Positions 26,967-35,996 of a stretch of 64,000 nucleotides of DNA are shown one piece after another. Within the stretch, counting starts at the first letter, position 1, and every line of letters starts with the position of its first letter. The notes beneath the pieces are model-generated. The model had not been told where the DNA came from. It saw nothing but the letters and a program-made list of their open reading frames with translations, and made no database searches. Position numbers and translations under genes: made by a program. Source of the stretch: Planctomycetota bacterium (GTDB lineage: Bacteria > Planctomycetota > Phycisphaerae > Phycisphaerales > UBA1924). The DNA lies in the NCBI GenBank assembly GCA_018968885.1, contig JAGWZK010000006.1, forward strand, positions 62,001 through 126,000, in the 5' to 3' direction.

Positions 26967-27737
26967 TCAATTCACCACCGGGCGATCCTCGACGACAAAA
27001 CCATCAGCCAGCCGGATGATCCGCTTGCAGCGCTGGGCCACGTTGGGATCATGCGTCACCACCAGGATCGTGATCCCCTGTTCATGCAGGGATTGGAAGA
27101 GATTCTGGATATCGCGTCCGGTTTTGGAGTCCAGATTTCCCGTCGGCTCATCTCCCAGCAGCACTGCGGGGCGCATGGCCAGAGCGCGGGCAATGGCAAC
27201 ACGCTGCTGCTGCCCACCGGAAAGCTCGCTCGGCCTGTGATCGGTGCGTTCATCCAACCCGACCTTGGACAGCATCTCGATGGCGGTCTCGCGGCGTTGC
27301 GCAGGCGCGATCCCCTGATAGAAGAGTGGCACTTCGATGTTCTCGACGATCGTCAACTCGGGGATGAGGTTGAAGGCCTGGAAGATGAAACCGATCTTGC
27401 GGCCTCGATAGCGGCTGATGTCATCATCATTCATCCGTGCCACATCGCGACCATCGAGGTAATACCTGCCGCTGGTGGGCCGATCCAGACACCCGAGCAC
27501 ATTCAACAGTGTGGATTTGCCGGAGCCGGAGGCGCCCATGATGGCGACGTACTCGCCGGGCTCGATGGAGATATCCACGCCACGAAGGGCCTCGACCATG
27601 ACTGAGCCGTCGGGCTTGAAGTAGGTCTTGCGGATCTCCTGGAGCGCGATGATGGCGGAACCGGGACCGGGGCCAGCGTCGCTGCAATCGGCACTCGATC
27701 TGGAAACTGTGTTGAGTACGGGCGAGGGGCTGGTCAT
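26967..27737 (-). CDS. ABC transporter ATP-binding protein, MacB/LolD type
   Basis: The 256-residue ATPase has Walker A GASGSGKST, Q-loop FIFQAFNLIPELT, signature LSGGQQQRVAIARAL, Walker B AVLLGDEPTGNLDSKT and the H-loop VVTHD. The GNLDS after Walker B and YFKPDGSVMVEALRGVDISIEPGEYVAIMG mark the MacB/LolD/FtsE-like group that drives lipoprotein release, efflux or envelope machines. No FtsX-like permease or membrane-fusion gene is adjacent, so the transported substrate is open. It overlaps nothing; ribE lies 28 bp downstream and a STAS gene 40 bp upstream. Confidence 0.92.
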   Translation of the reverse strand: MTSPSPVLNTVSRSSADCSDAGPGPGSAIIALQEIRKTYFKPDGSVMVEALRGVDISIEPGEYVAIMGASGSGKSTLLNVLGCLDRPTSGRYYLDGRDVARMNDDDISRYRGRKIGFIFQAFNLIPELTIVENIEVPLFYQGIAPAQRRETAIEMLSKVGLDERTDHRPSELSGGQQQRVAIARALAMRPAVLLGDEPTGNLDSKTGRDIQNLFQSLHEQGITILVVTHDPNVAQRCKRIIRLADGFVVEDRPVVN

Positions 27738-27777
27738 GGTCTGTTCATGGTCTGGTGGCGGTGCCGAGCGTGAGTGC

Positions 27778-28143
27778 TCAGCCCTGATCCATCTCCGATT
27801 CCAATTGCAGACCGGCGAGGGCGGTCATGGGGTCTGGCGCGAATCGGAAGAGGCGATCCAGCCCCGTCACCGTGAAGGCACCCAGCACCTCGTCAGAGAC
27901 GCTGCAGAGTTTCATGGTCTTGCCCTGACCATCCAAGAGCGAGCGGATCTTGAGAAGCTGCGAGAGATTAGAACTGTTGAGATATGTCACATTGCCAAAG
28001 TTCAGAACCAGGTGCGGCACCTCGTTCTTCTTACCCTTTGCCGCCTTTTCCAGGCGCGAGATCACCTGGTCTAACTCATCAGAAAGACCCGGCTCGTCAT
28101 CGAGCTCGGCGATTGCGATATCTTGTGACCAGTCCATTCCCAT
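27778..28143 (-). CDS. STAS-domain protein (anti-sigma-factor-antagonist-like)
   Basis: The 121-residue protein matches the SpoIIAA fold: LVLNFGNVTYLNSSNLSQLLKIRSLLDGQGKTMKLCSVSDEVLGAFTVTGLDRLFRFAPD. The position normally phosphorylated by an anti-sigma kinase is a Ser in YLNSSNLSQL, so partner switching is possible. No anti-sigma kinase or PP2C phosphatase gene is near; the neighbours are gyrA upstream and a MacB-type ATPase downstream. STAS proteins also act in MlaB-like lipid transport with ABC ATPases, an alternative worth noting because of the neighbour. Confidence 0.83.
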   Translation of the reverse strand: MGMDWSQDIAIAELDDEPGLSDELDQVISRLEKAAKGKKNEVPHLVLNFGNVTYLNSSNLSQLLKIRSLLDGQGKTMKLCSVSDEVLGAFTVTGLDRLFRFAPDPMTALAGLQLESEMDQG

Positions 28144-28295
28144 AGGTGCAGTCTATCCGATGGAACGATCCAGACCAGCCCGGGTTCGCTCAACGCAAAG
28201 ATGATTCGTAACCACATTACTGCAAAGGACTTGCAGATGTCGGTTTGTTGAGTAACACAGACCCATAAAGCGTCTCATGAGCTGGGATGGACGAG

Positions 28296-31136
28296 TTATT
28301 CGGACGCAGGCGCGTCCACTTCGCTCTCAGGCGAAGCGGTCGAATCCGCACCGCTGCCTTCCAACTGAGCCGCGCCGATGACCTTGTCGCCCTCATCGAG
28401 CCGCACGACGCGGACACCCTGCGTGCCGCGCCCGATGCTGCTGATCGAATTAGCCGCCAGGCGGACCAATTGACCGCCGCGGCTGACGACCACGATGCCG
28501 TCGGTGTCGCGAACGCCCAGAGATGCGACCGAGACGCCATTACGTTCGCTGGTTTTGATGTCGCTGCGGCCCTTGCCGCCGCGCGACTGCGAACGCATCT
28601 TGCCAGATTCGGGTTGGACGCGGTACTCATCGACAAGCGTGCGCTTGCCGTAACCATTCTCGGTGATGGTGAGGAGGGAGAGATTGGCCTCAAGCGCGGC
28701 TTTGGCTGTGACGAGGTCACCATCTGCATCGCGCTCCATGGGTATGGCGACAGCGCCGATGACGGCGTCTTTGACACCTTCCTCTTCGGAGAGTTCGATG
28801 CCCTTGACGCCACCCGCCGAGCGACCCATGACACGAGCATCGTCTTCGGGGAAACGGATCGCCGAGCCCTGGGCTGTGACCAAAATCAGGTCATCGGTGC
28901 CGGTGGTGAGGAGGACATCCAGCAGCGAATCGCCTTCACGGATATCCACGGCGATGATGCCGCCACGATTGACGTTGATGTAGTCCTTCAGTGGCGTGCG
29001 TTTGACCAAGCCGCGCTGGGAGACGAAGGTGAGGTAGTTGCTGCCTTGCTCAAAGTCCTTGACCGCCAGATACGCCCGAGACCGTTCACCCTCTTTGAAC
29101 TCCATGAGATTGACGATGGCGCGGCCGCGGCTGGTGCGGCTCATCTCGGGAATCTCATACACCTTCTTTTTGAAGACGCGGCCGGTGTCAGTGAAGACCA
29201 GAAGATCATCGTGGGTGCTGGCGACAAAGACGCGCTCGACAAAGTCATCATCCTTCGCATCGCTGGCGCGGATGCCCTTGCCACCACGCCCCTGCTCGCG
29301 ATAGGTGTCAATGGGGACGCGCTTGACATACCCCTGATGACTGATGGTGACGGCCACATCCTGCACGGGAATGAGAGCTGCAACGGTGACATCGGCACCG
29401 CTGTCTTCGATCTGGGTCAGCCGCGGCTGGCTGTAGCGAGCCCGCATCTCCTCGCAATCCTCGCGGATGATGTCCATGACGCGCGACTTCTCAGCGAGAA
29501 TGAGCTCGTACCCCTCGATCTCGCCGGTGAGTTCGGTGTATTCGTTGGCGAGCTTCTCGATTTCCAGCCCGACCAACTGGATGAGGCGCATGCCTCCGAT
29601 GGTCTCGGCCTGCAGGCGGGTAAGGAGCATGCCACCCTCGGCCTCAGCGGCCTTGACTCGCTTCATCAGGCGCTCAGGCAGTTTCGCGGCATACGGATGG
29701 CTCGACGGAATTCGATAGCGCCGATCCATCAATTTCTGAATCGCCTCTTCGCGGGTTTTGCTGGCGCGGATGATCTTGATGACCTCGTCGATATCGCAGA
29801 CGGCATAGATCATGCCTTCCAGAATGTGGGCCTTCTTCTTGGCCTCACGCAGCAAGTAGGCGGTGCGGCGGCGAATCACCTCGACACGATGCTCGATGTA
29901 GCAATCGATCAGCTCGCGCAGCCCCATGGTCTTGGGGCGACGACCTACGATAGCGATATTGAGAATTGAGAACGTGTCCTGTAGACTGGTGAACTCGTAC
30001 AGCTGATTCTCAATCACGCGCGGGTCAGCGCCCTTCTTGAGCTCGACCACGATGCGCGACTGGGCCTCGCGGCCGGATTCGTTGCGCACGTCAGAGACTT
30101 CGGTGATGCGTTCTTCCTTGACGGCGTTGACGATCTGCTCGACCAGCGTGTTCTGCACGAGCATGTAGGGAATCGTATCGATGACGATCTGTTGGCGGCC
30201 GTTGCCGACCTCTTCAACGTGCAACAAGCCACGCACGGCGATACGGCCGCGCCCGGTGGCGTATGCCTCGATGATTCCCTGGCGACCGTGAATGATGCCG
30301 CCAGTGGGAAAATCCGGCCCCTTGATGCCAAAGCGGACGATCTGGCCATCGGTGCCGGCGACATCCTGCATCAACTCGGGCACGGTGATCGTGGGATTCT
30401 CGACGACGCGGATGATCGAATCCAGCACTTCGCGAGGGTTGTGAGGAGGCAGACTGGTGGCCATGCCCACGGCGATGCCGATGCCGCCGTTGATGAGGAG
30501 ATTGGGGAACTTGGCCGGAAGCACCGTCGGCTCATCCAGACGATCGTCGTAGTTGGGGGCAAAGTCCACCGTGTCCATGTGCAGGTCGGTGAGCATGTCC
30601 ATCGCGGCATGGGTCATTCGCGCTTCGGTGTAACGCATGGCCGCCGGTGGATCGCCATCGATGGAGCCGAAGTTTCCCTGCGGATCAACCAGGGGCTGAC
30701 GCATTTTCCATTTCTGCGCCATGCCCACCATGGTGGGGTAGATCACGGCTTCGCCGTGGGGGTGGTAATCGCCGGATGTGTTGCCGCAGATCTTGGCACA
30801 TTTGAGGTGTTTGCGGCCTGGGCGGAGGTTGAGATCATTCATCGCCACGAGAATGCGGCGTTGGCTGGGCTTGAGGCCATCGCGAACATCGGGGAGGGCC
30901 CGGTCCATGATGGTGCTCATGGCGTACGTCAGGTAGCTGTCCTGAAGCTCGCGCAGAATGTCGTGATCGACGATCTTGCCTTGCGAAATGCCACTGGAGT
31001 ACGTCGGCAATGCGCTCTCCCCGTCGGAACGAGTCGAATCGGAACCGCCTGCGTCGCTTTGCGGGGCATCAGGAGAGAGGCGAAGTGAGCTCAACATGGC
31101 ACGCAGGGAGCCGGACGATCCATCCATGATCGGCAT
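28296..31136 (-). CDS. gyrA: DNA gyrase subunit A
   Basis: Breaks and rejoins DNA in the gyrase A2B2 complex. The 946-residue protein has an approximately 50-residue Ser/Asp-rich N-terminal extension, then [38 protein letters not shown], catalytic Tyr169 in [10 protein letters not shown], and a C-terminal six-bladed pinwheel with a GyrA-box variant [13 protein letters not shown] and repeated V(I/V)(T/S)-type blade motifs. The acidic tail ends EVDAPASE. The quinolone-pocket segment reads [10 protein letters not shown] (125-134), with Ala130 and Pro134 at the places of E. coli Ser83 and Asp87. AGGAG precedes the ATG by 9 bases. ParC is possible, but the wedge-box and full-length C-terminal domain favour GyrA. 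Confidence 0.93.
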   Translation of the reverse strand: MPIMDGSSGSLRAMLSSLRLSPDAPQSDAGGSDSTRSDGESALPTYSSGISQGKIVDHDILRELQDSYLTYAMSTIMDRALPDVRDGLKPSQRRILVAMNDLNLRPGRKHLKCAKICGNTSGDYHPHGEAVIYPTMVGMAQKWKMRQPLVDPQGNFGSIDGDPPAAMRYTEARMTHAAMDMLTDLHMDTVDFAPNYDDRLDEPTVLPAKFPNLLINGGIGIAVGMATSLPPHNPREVLDSIIRVVENPTITVPELMQDVAGTDGQIVRFGIKGPDFPTGGIIHGRQGIIEAYATGRGRIAVRGLLHVEEVGNGRQQIVIDTIPYMLVQNTLVEQIVNAVKEERITEVSDVRNESGREAQSRIVVELKKGADPRVIENQLYEFTSLQDTFSILNIAIVGRRPKTMGLRELIDCYIEHRVEVIRRRTAYLLREAKKKAHILEGMIYAVCDIDEVIKIIRASKTREEAIQKLMDRRYRIPSSHPYAAKLPERLMKRVKAAEAEGGMLLTRLQAETIGGMRLIQLVGLEIEKLANEYTELTGEIEGYELILAEKSRVMDIIREDCEEMRARYSQPRLTQIEDSGADVTVAALIPVQDVAVTISHQGYVKRVPIDTYREQGRGGKGIRASDAKDDDFVERVFVASTHDDLLVFTDTGRVFKKKVYEIPEMSRTSRGRAIVNLMEFKEGERSRAYLAVKDFEQGSNYLTFVSQRGLVKRTPLKDYINVNRGGIIAVDIREGDSLLDVLLTTGTDDLILVTAQGSAIRFPEDDARVMGRSAGGVKGIELSEEEGVKDAVIGAVAIPMERDADGDLVTAKAALEANLSLLTITENGYGKRTLVDEYRVQPESGKMRSQSRGGKGRSDIKTSERNGVSVASLGVRDTDGIVVVSRGGQLVRLAANSISSIGRGTQGVRVVRLDEGDKVIGAAQLEGSGADSTASPESEVDAPASE

Positions 31137-31199
31137 GAGCAGGGACTCCTGAGGACGTGGCCAGCCACGCCTCGAAATGTGGCATTTTCAACTGGTGAT

Positions 31200-31227
31200 A
31201 TTCTAGGCAAAACCGGGGGTTTTTGCC
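31200..31227 (-). promoter_or_regulatory. Putative gyrA promoter with GGCAAAAACCC element
   Basis: On the minus strand GGCAAAAACCC is followed by 11 bp and a TAGAAT -10 hexamer, about 64 bp before the gyrA ATG. The spacer completes an inverted repeat GGCAAAA...TTTTGCC, an operator-like feature. The gyrB upstream region (48321-48348) has the same 11-mer at the same distance from TATAAT. Confidence 0.55.
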
Positions 31228-31275
31228 GCGGAATCGGACTCGTAAACGACAAAAACATGGGCGCTAAACCAGCAA

Positions 31276-31309
31276 AGAAAAAACCCTCCGAAGGGGGTGC
31301 TTCGGAGGG
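31276..31309 (-). terminator. Rho-independent terminator closing the rplI operon
   Basis: A perfect 10-bp stem CCCTCCGAAG / CTTCGGAGGG with a 6-nt loop is followed on the minus strand by TTTTTTCTTT. It lies 46 bp after the rplI stop and upstream of the gyrA promoter. Confidence 0.93.
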
Positions 31310-31355
31310 GTGGATTGTGATTCACATTGAGTTCTGATCCGGATAACGTACCGGA

Positions 31356-32165
31356 TTACTTCTTGGCAGCGGCGGCCTTTTTCGCCTTGTCGGCCTTGGA
31401 ATCGGCGGCGGGCTCGGCGGAGGCCTTGGAAGCGGTGGACCACTTCACGATCTTGCGCTCTTCGCCAAGGAAGCTCTGCTGGGCCTTGGGAGGAGCATCG
31501 GCGCGATCCTTTTTCCACTCGCGCTTGCGGGGCTTGTCGCCATCCCCACCATCACGGCGGCCGTCATGCTTCTTGCCATCGTCCTTGGCCTCTGCCTTGC
31601 CATCGGCCTGAGCTGCGGCGCCTTCGGCGGCTTCGCCACCCTCAGCGTTGGCATCGGCCTTGGCCTTGCCATCGGTCTTCTTGGCATCGTCGTGATCCAG
31701 ATCGAGCTTGCGATCCGCCTCGACGGTGAGCTTGACGATGGAATCCAAGTCGCTGTCGAGCTTGATGTGCAATTCGTACGAATCGACACGCTTGATGGTC
31801 TGGCTGATCCGCACATCGCGGGGCTTCACGGCGTAACCCTGCTCATTGAGCGCAGCGGCGACGTCCTGCTGAGTGATGCTGGCGTACAGAATGCCCTGAT
31901 CGTTGCACGAACGGACAAGCTTGATAGCCACGCCGTTGACCTTGGTGGCGAGGACTTCGCGCTGCTTGCGCTGCTCGGCGATCTGCTTCTGGGCCTCAGC
32001 ACGCTTGCCGGCGAGATCCTTCACCAATTGATCGCTGGGCTCGGTGGCGAGATTGCGAGGGAGGAGGAAGTTGCGGGCGTAGCCGGTGCGGACGTTGACC
32101 ACATCGCCGACGATGCCCAGGTTGTCCACATTTTCGATCAGGAGAAGTTTGAGACTGCGAGACAT
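31356..32165 (-). CDS. rplI: Ribosomal protein bL9 with approximately 120-residue charged C-terminal extension
   Basis: Large-subunit protein near the L1 stalk. The first approximately 150 residues match bL9: LKLLLIENVDNLGIVGDVVNVRTGYARNFLLPRNLA and the C-terminal domain QGILYASITQQDVAAALNEQGYAVKPRDV. The family normally stops near 148; here another approximately 120 residues of Lys, Asp, Ala, Gly and Arg follow (DDAKKTDGKAKADANAEGG to KADKAKKAAAAKK). AAAGGA precedes the ATG. It is the last gene of the prs-rplY-pth-rpsF-ssb-rplI block and is followed by a strong terminator. Confidence 0.94.
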   Translation of the reverse strand: MSRSLKLLLIENVDNLGIVGDVVNVRTGYARNFLLPRNLATEPSDQLVKDLAGKRAEAQKQIAEQRKQREVLATKVNGVAIKLVRSCNDQGILYASITQQDVAAALNEQGYAVKPRDVRISQTIKRVDSYELHIKLDSDLDSIVKLTVEADRKLDLDHDDAKKTDGKAKADANAEGGEAAEGAAAQADGKAEAKDDGKKHDGRRDGGDGDKPRKREWKKDRADAPPKAQQSFLGEERKIVKWSTASKASAEPAADSKADKAKKAAAAKK

Positions 32166-32291
32166 ATCTGCTGTCCTTTCGCCGCGATTCCGCGGCGTTG
32201 AGTTAGGAGCGATTGATCCAGCAACACGCTGAATGTCGCCCCAACGAAACAAGAAAATCACGAGATAAATCAATTCACAAATCAGACACAA

Positions 32292-32780
32292 TCAGAAGGG
32301 AACATCGATATCGGAAGCCGGAGGTGCCGAGGGAGCACGTCCACCGCCGCCGCCGCGAGAGCCACCACGGGGGGCGTCGGATTCGTAACGGGGTTCATCA
32401 TGCCCTTCGTAGCTGGTCGCTTGGCCCCCACCACCGCCGCCGCCACCAGGGCGGGAATCGATGAACTGGAACCCTTCGACCACCACACGAATCTTGGATT
32501 GCTTCTTGCCTTCCTTATCTTCCCAAGTGTCCAGCTTCAATCGTCCTTCGATGAAGACGGGGCGGCCTTTCTGCAGATACTTGGCAAGGGTCTCGGCGGT
32601 GCGGCCCCACGCTTCGCAATCGACATAAGTCACTTCCTCGCGGTCCTGACCGTCAGCGCTCTTCCAGCGGCGATTGATCGCCAGCCCCAGATTCGCTACG
32701 GCCTGATTGCCGGAGGTGTGACGCAATTCGATGTCGCGGGTGAGGTTGCCCATCAGGTAGCATTTGTTGAAATTCGGCAT
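32292..32780 (-). CDS. ssb: Single-stranded DNA-binding protein
   Basis: OB-fold protein protecting ssDNA in replication and repair. The 162-residue protein has the OB core (NKCYLMGNLTRDIELRHTSGNQAVANLGLAINRRW, EEVTYVDCEAWGRTAETLAKYLQKGRPVFIEGRL), a Gly/Arg-rich linker with a run of eight Gly, and the acidic tip DIDVPF that recruits partner proteins. It lies between rpsF and rplI, the classical rpsF-ssb-rpsR-rplI order, but rpsR (S18) is missing from this interval. Confidence 0.96.
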   Translation of the reverse strand: MPNFNKCYLMGNLTRDIELRHTSGNQAVANLGLAINRRWKSADGQDREEVTYVDCEAWGRTAETLAKYLQKGRPVFIEGRLKLDTWEDKEGKKQSKIRVVVEGFQFIDSRPGGGGGGGGQATSYEGHDEPRYESDAPRGGSRGGGGGRAPSAPPASDIDVPF

Positions 32781-32966
32781 TGGCTTTCTCCTTGGTTTGA
32801 ATTGAAATATGGCTTGAGTGACAAATGACCTTTGGACACCCTCTCACCTGCGCCAAACGGCCAAGATGAAGAGGCACGACGTGACCGAGGGTGAGTCGGT
32901 CGGCATGGCAGAGGTTACCCACATACCAAGCCGACACAAGAGGCAGATCAAGCGATTTGCAGCCGT

Positions 32967-32988
32967 ACCTGACACACTGTTGTCAGGT
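32967..32988. promoter_or_regulatory. Perfect hairpin between rpsF and ssb
   Basis: An 8-bp inverted repeat, ACCTGACA / TGTCAGGT, with a 6-nt loop lies 23 bp after the rpsF stop in the 231-bp gap before ssb. No T-run follows on the minus strand, so it looks more like a processing or stability hairpin than a terminator. Confidence 0.4.
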
Positions 32989-33011
32989 TCTGACCGCAAA
33001 CGACCTCATGA

Positions 33012-33437
33012 TCAGGCGTTCGCTTCGGCCGGAGCCGCGGCGGGAGCTGCGGGGGCCGGAGTGCCACCTTGGCCACGAAGCTTGATCTCGGCCTCCAGGT
33101 CCTTGCGGCCATCCTGAGCGGCGATTTCCTCATCGGTGAGGTGGTCGCAGCGCAGGGTCATGGTGCGAAGGAGCTTTTCAGAGAGGTTGCAGTCGCGCTC
33201 AAAGTGCGACATGCTCTCGTTGGGGGCCTTGAAGTAGCCCAGGAGGTACAGGCCGCGCTTCTGGCCCTTGACCTCGTAGGCGAGCTTGCGATCGTCAAAC
33301 TTACGGAGAGCGAGCAACTCGCCGTGGGAGCGGCTGACCAGCTCCTTGACGTGATCGACCGCGTCCTGAAGGTTGGCGCCAGCGGCCTGGCCGAAGAGGA
33401 ACATGCACTCGTAGTTGTATACACGCTTACCGGGCAT
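33012..33437 (-). CDS. rpsF: Ribosomal protein bS6
   Basis: Small-subunit protein that normally pairs with S18 on the central domain of 16S rRNA. The 141-residue protein keeps the ferredoxin-like core: YNYECMFLFGQ, VDHVKELVSRSHGELLALRKFDDRKLAYEVKGQKRGLYLLGYFKAP, and LSEKLLRTMTLR. A C-terminal Ala/Pro-rich tail extends past the usual approximately 100 residues. Its position upstream of ssb and rplI agrees with the conserved operon. Confidence 0.93.
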   Translation of the reverse strand: MPGKRVYNYECMFLFGQAAGANLQDAVDHVKELVSRSHGELLALRKFDDRKLAYEVKGQKRGLYLLGYFKAPNESMSHFERDCNLSEKLLRTMTLRCDHLTDEEIAAQDGRKDLEAEIKLRGQGGTPAPAAPAAAPAEANA

Positions 33438-33464
33438 TGAATGAACTCCTGATATCTGAATTGT

Positions 33465-33519
33465 GATTCTGACTCTTACTTTGAACTTGATTCTTTTGAC
33501 TTGATCCTTCGAACTTGGC
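33465..33519 (+). repeat. ACTTT-type intergenic tract (copy 2) between pth and rpsF
   Basis: The tract consists of imperfect units such as GACTCTT, ACTTTGA, ACTTGATT, TTTGACTTGA and GAACTTGG. It sits directly after the pth stop codon on the transcribed minus strand, and shares the AACTTT/GACTTT unit with copies near 2257, 44049, 51292 and 63630. Confidence 0.45.
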
Positions 33520-34119
33520 TTACGCTCCCTTGGTTTCCTTCTTATTGAACTTGTTCATGGCCATGGGAAGCCCCTTGGCCACGAATGTTTCCACGGCCTC
33601 AACGCTTTGGGCCAGAGCCAGATCAAGATCCGGCTCTTCCTCAGCGGTGAAACGTGAAAGGACAAAGTCCTTTTGCTCGATGTGGGCGGGTTTGCCACCG
33701 CTGGGTTTCTCTCCCACCCCGACGCGCAGGCGGGGATACGTATCCCGACCTAGCACGCGCTGAATGTCAGACAAACCGTTGTGGCCACCATCACCACCAC
33801 CGGGGCGGAGACGGATCGAGCCGACGGGCAGGTACAGATCGTCAACGACGACGAGGAGTTCCTGATCCGGATCGATCTTGTAGAAGGAAACCGCCTGTCC
33901 CACCGATTGACCAGACAGATTCATGAACGTCGCCGGCTTGATGAACACGCAGCGAGAGCCAGCCAGATCGGCATCGACGCATGACGCGGCGAAACGACCC
34001 TTGGCAACTGCACCCGGTGCGTGCCTGGCGACCAGACGATCCACCACCATGAACCCGGCGTTGTGCCGCGTTCTGGTGTATTGAGGACCGGGGTTGCCAA
34101 GACCGACGATGAGTTTCAT
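33520..34119 (-). CDS. pth: Peptidyl-tRNA hydrolase
   Basis: Releases peptides from peptidyl-tRNAs dropped by the ribosome. The 199-residue protein begins MKLIVGLGNPGPQYTRTRHNAGFMVVDRL, with the catalytic His20 in HNAGF, and has KPATFMNLSGQSV, VVVDDLYLPVGSIRLRPGGGDGGHNGL and RLRVGVGEKPSG. All conserved blocks are in place. It follows rplY by 41 bp, a frequent bacterial pairing. Confidence 0.96.
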   Translation of the reverse strand: MKLIVGLGNPGPQYTRTRHNAGFMVVDRLVARHAPGAVAKGRFAASCVDADLAGSRCVFIKPATFMNLSGQSVGQAVSFYKIDPDQELLVVVDDLYLPVGSIRLRPGGGDGGHNGLSDIQRVLGRDTYPRLRVGVGEKPSGGKPAHIEQKDFVLSRFTAEEEPDLDLALAQSVEAVETFVAKGLPMAMNKFNKKETKGA

Positions 34120-34160
34120 GATGCTGAACCAGACTGAGTGAGACAGGTGAAAGGAAACGA

Positions 34161-34874
34161 TTACTTCTTGGGAGCGGCGGGTGCCTTGGCGTCCTTGCCC
34201 GCGGCGGGCTTGGCGCCTGCGGCAGCTTCGCCTTCGGCGGGCTTCTTGGCGGTGAGCACTTCGGGCTCGGCCGGGCCAGCGGTGGCTGCGGTCGCTTCGG
34301 CAACCACGGTCTCCTGCTGGATGACGATCTGAGCGACAATGTGGTTCTTGTCGGTGAGGACCTTGATCGAGCCGGAGGGGAGCTTCACCTCAGAGACGGT
34401 GATGGCATGGCCGACATCAAGAGTGCCGATGTTCACTTCGATGAAATCGGGAATCTCGGTGACGACACACTCGACCTCGAGTTCGTTGGTGGGGTGCAAG
34501 AGAATCGCGCCCGCTTGCTTGAGACCGGCGGCCTCGCCGATCAGGTGCAGAGGAACACGGGTCTTGACGCGGTCGGTGAGGGCGACGCGGGCCAGGTCGG
34601 CGTGCACGGGGTTGTTGCCCATCCAGTCAAACTGAATGCCGGTGAGGAGGACGACCTGGTCCTTCATCACGCCATCGAGATTGACGCGGAAGATCTTCTC
34701 GCCCTTGTTCACGTGGGCGAGGAATTCGTGGGCATCAACCGACGCGGCGATAGGGGTGTGTCCCTTGCCGTAGAGATTGATGGGCATGCCACCGGCCTTG
34801 CGGACGCGGTCGGCATAGCGGGTGCCCACGCGGTCGCGGGCCTTGGCGGACAGAACTGGTGACTTCTCGTGCAT
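34161..34874 (-). CDS. rplY: Ribosomal protein bL25 (CTC form)
   Basis: Binds 5S rRNA. The 237-residue protein is the long CTC form: an N-terminal 5S-binding domain (RDRVGTRYADRVRKAGGMPINLYGKG), followed by the C-terminal TL5/CTC beta domain (HADLARVALTDRVKTRVPLHLIGEAAGLKQAGAILLHPTNELEVECVVTEIPDFIEVNI, VGHAITVSEVKLP). An approximately 45-residue Ala/Lys/Pro/Glu-rich tail is added. It lies downstream of prs, as in many bacteria. Confidence 0.94.
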   Translation of the reverse strand: MHEKSPVLSAKARDRVGTRYADRVRKAGGMPINLYGKGHTPIAASVDAHEFLAHVNKGEKIFRVNLDGVMKDQVVLLTGIQFDWMGNNPVHADLARVALTDRVKTRVPLHLIGEAAGLKQAGAILLHPTNELEVECVVTEIPDFIEVNIGTLDVGHAITVSEVKLPSGSIKVLTDKNHIVAQIVIQQETVVAEATAATAGPAEPEVLTAKKPAEGEAAAGAKPAAGKDAKAPAAPKK

Positions 34875-34966
34875 GATTAAACCCTCTCAAACTAAAGTGC
34901 TATGGATGTTGATTTGGACTGATTGAATGAACGTGTGAGTGCGATCCGTTGGCGTTGCTGAACCGA

Positions 34967-35959
34967 TCAGCGGCGCCCCCCTCCATCCTTGAAAAGTTCA
35001 CTGATGGAAAGATTGCGGTGAATGCGGTCGATGGCCTGCGCCAGCAGCTTGCCCACCGACAATTCGACGAGCTTGCCCTGCAGAGGAGCTACGCGCTCGC
35101 CAAGAGGCAGCGTGTTGCTGACCACGACCTGACTGATGGATGGACCAGCAAGACGCTGCACAGCTGGGCCGACCATCACGCCGTGCGTTGCCGCGGCGAT
35201 GACACGCTTGGCACCCTTGTCGGCGACGAGTTTGCTCGCCTCAACAATGGTGCCGGCGGTGGTGATCATGTCATCGAACATGAGGACGGTCTTGCCCTCG
35301 ACACTGCCGATGAGGTGGCCGGTGGTCACTGCGCTGCCGGAGAGGCGACGCTTGTTGATGATGGCGAGTTCGCCACCCAGGGCGTTGGCCATGTCTTCGG
35401 CAACTTTGACGTTGCCCACATCGGGGCTGACCAGGCAGAGTTCGCCCAGTTCGGCGCGATGCGCGCGGAAGTGATCAACAAACACCGGCATCGCCGAGAG
35501 GTGATCGACGGGGATATCAAAGAAGCCCTGAATCTGTGCCGCGTGCAGGTCAATCGCCAGCACGCGATCGGCACCGGCGGCGGTGATCAGGTTGGCCACC
35601 AGCTTGGCTGTGATGGGGACACGACCCTTATCTTTGCGATCTTGACGGGCGTAGCCGAAATAAGGCGTCACCACGGTGACGCGGGCAGCGCTGGCACGCT
35701 TCAAACAATCCAGCCAGATCAACAGTTCCATCAGGTGGTCGTTGACGGGTGTACAGGTTGACTGCACGACAAAGCAATCGCGGCCACGGACATCGTCTTC
35801 GAGGCGCACGATGAGTTCGCCATCGGGGAAGGCCTCGGTCTGGGCCTGACCGCGTTGCAAGCCCAGATGGTTGCAGATCTCGGTGACCAGATGGCCAGAG
35901 CTGCGCCCCGCAAAGACGCGGAGGTTGGAGAGGGCGGAGTTGTCGGGCTTGCTGGTCAT
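34967..35959 (-). CDS. prs: Ribose-phosphate pyrophosphokinase
   Basis: Makes PRPP from ribose 5-phosphate and ATP for nucleotide, His and Trp synthesis. The 330-residue protein shows VFAGRSSGHLVTEICNHLGL, EAFPDGELIVRLEDDVRGRDCFVVQST, TPYFGYARQDRKDKGRVPITAKLVANLI, LHAAQIQGFFDIPVDHL, and the PRPP-binding loop VLMFDDMITTAGTIV. The start is the Met of MTSKPDN; the upstream reading to 36193 runs into glmU's end and is unconserved. glmU lies 37 bp upstream, consistent with the glmU-prs-rplY-pth order found in many bacteria. Confidence 0.95.
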   Translation of the reverse strand: MTSKPDNSALSNLRVFAGRSSGHLVTEICNHLGLQRGQAQTEAFPDGELIVRLEDDVRGRDCFVVQSTCTPVNDHLMELLIWLDCLKRASAARVTVVTPYFGYARQDRKDKGRVPITAKLVANLITAAGADRVLAIDLHAAQIQGFFDIPVDHLSAMPVFVDHFRAHRAELGELCLVSPDVGNVKVAEDMANALGGELAIINKRRLSGSAVTTGHLIGSVEGKTVLMFDDMITTAGTIVEASKLVADKGAKRVIAAATHGVMVGPAVQRLAGPSISQVVVSNTLPLGERVAPLQGKLVELSVGKLLAQAIDRIHRNLSISELFKDGGGRR

Positions 35960-35996
35960 GGTGTCGGTGTCGTTTTTGATGTGAGTGATGTCAATC

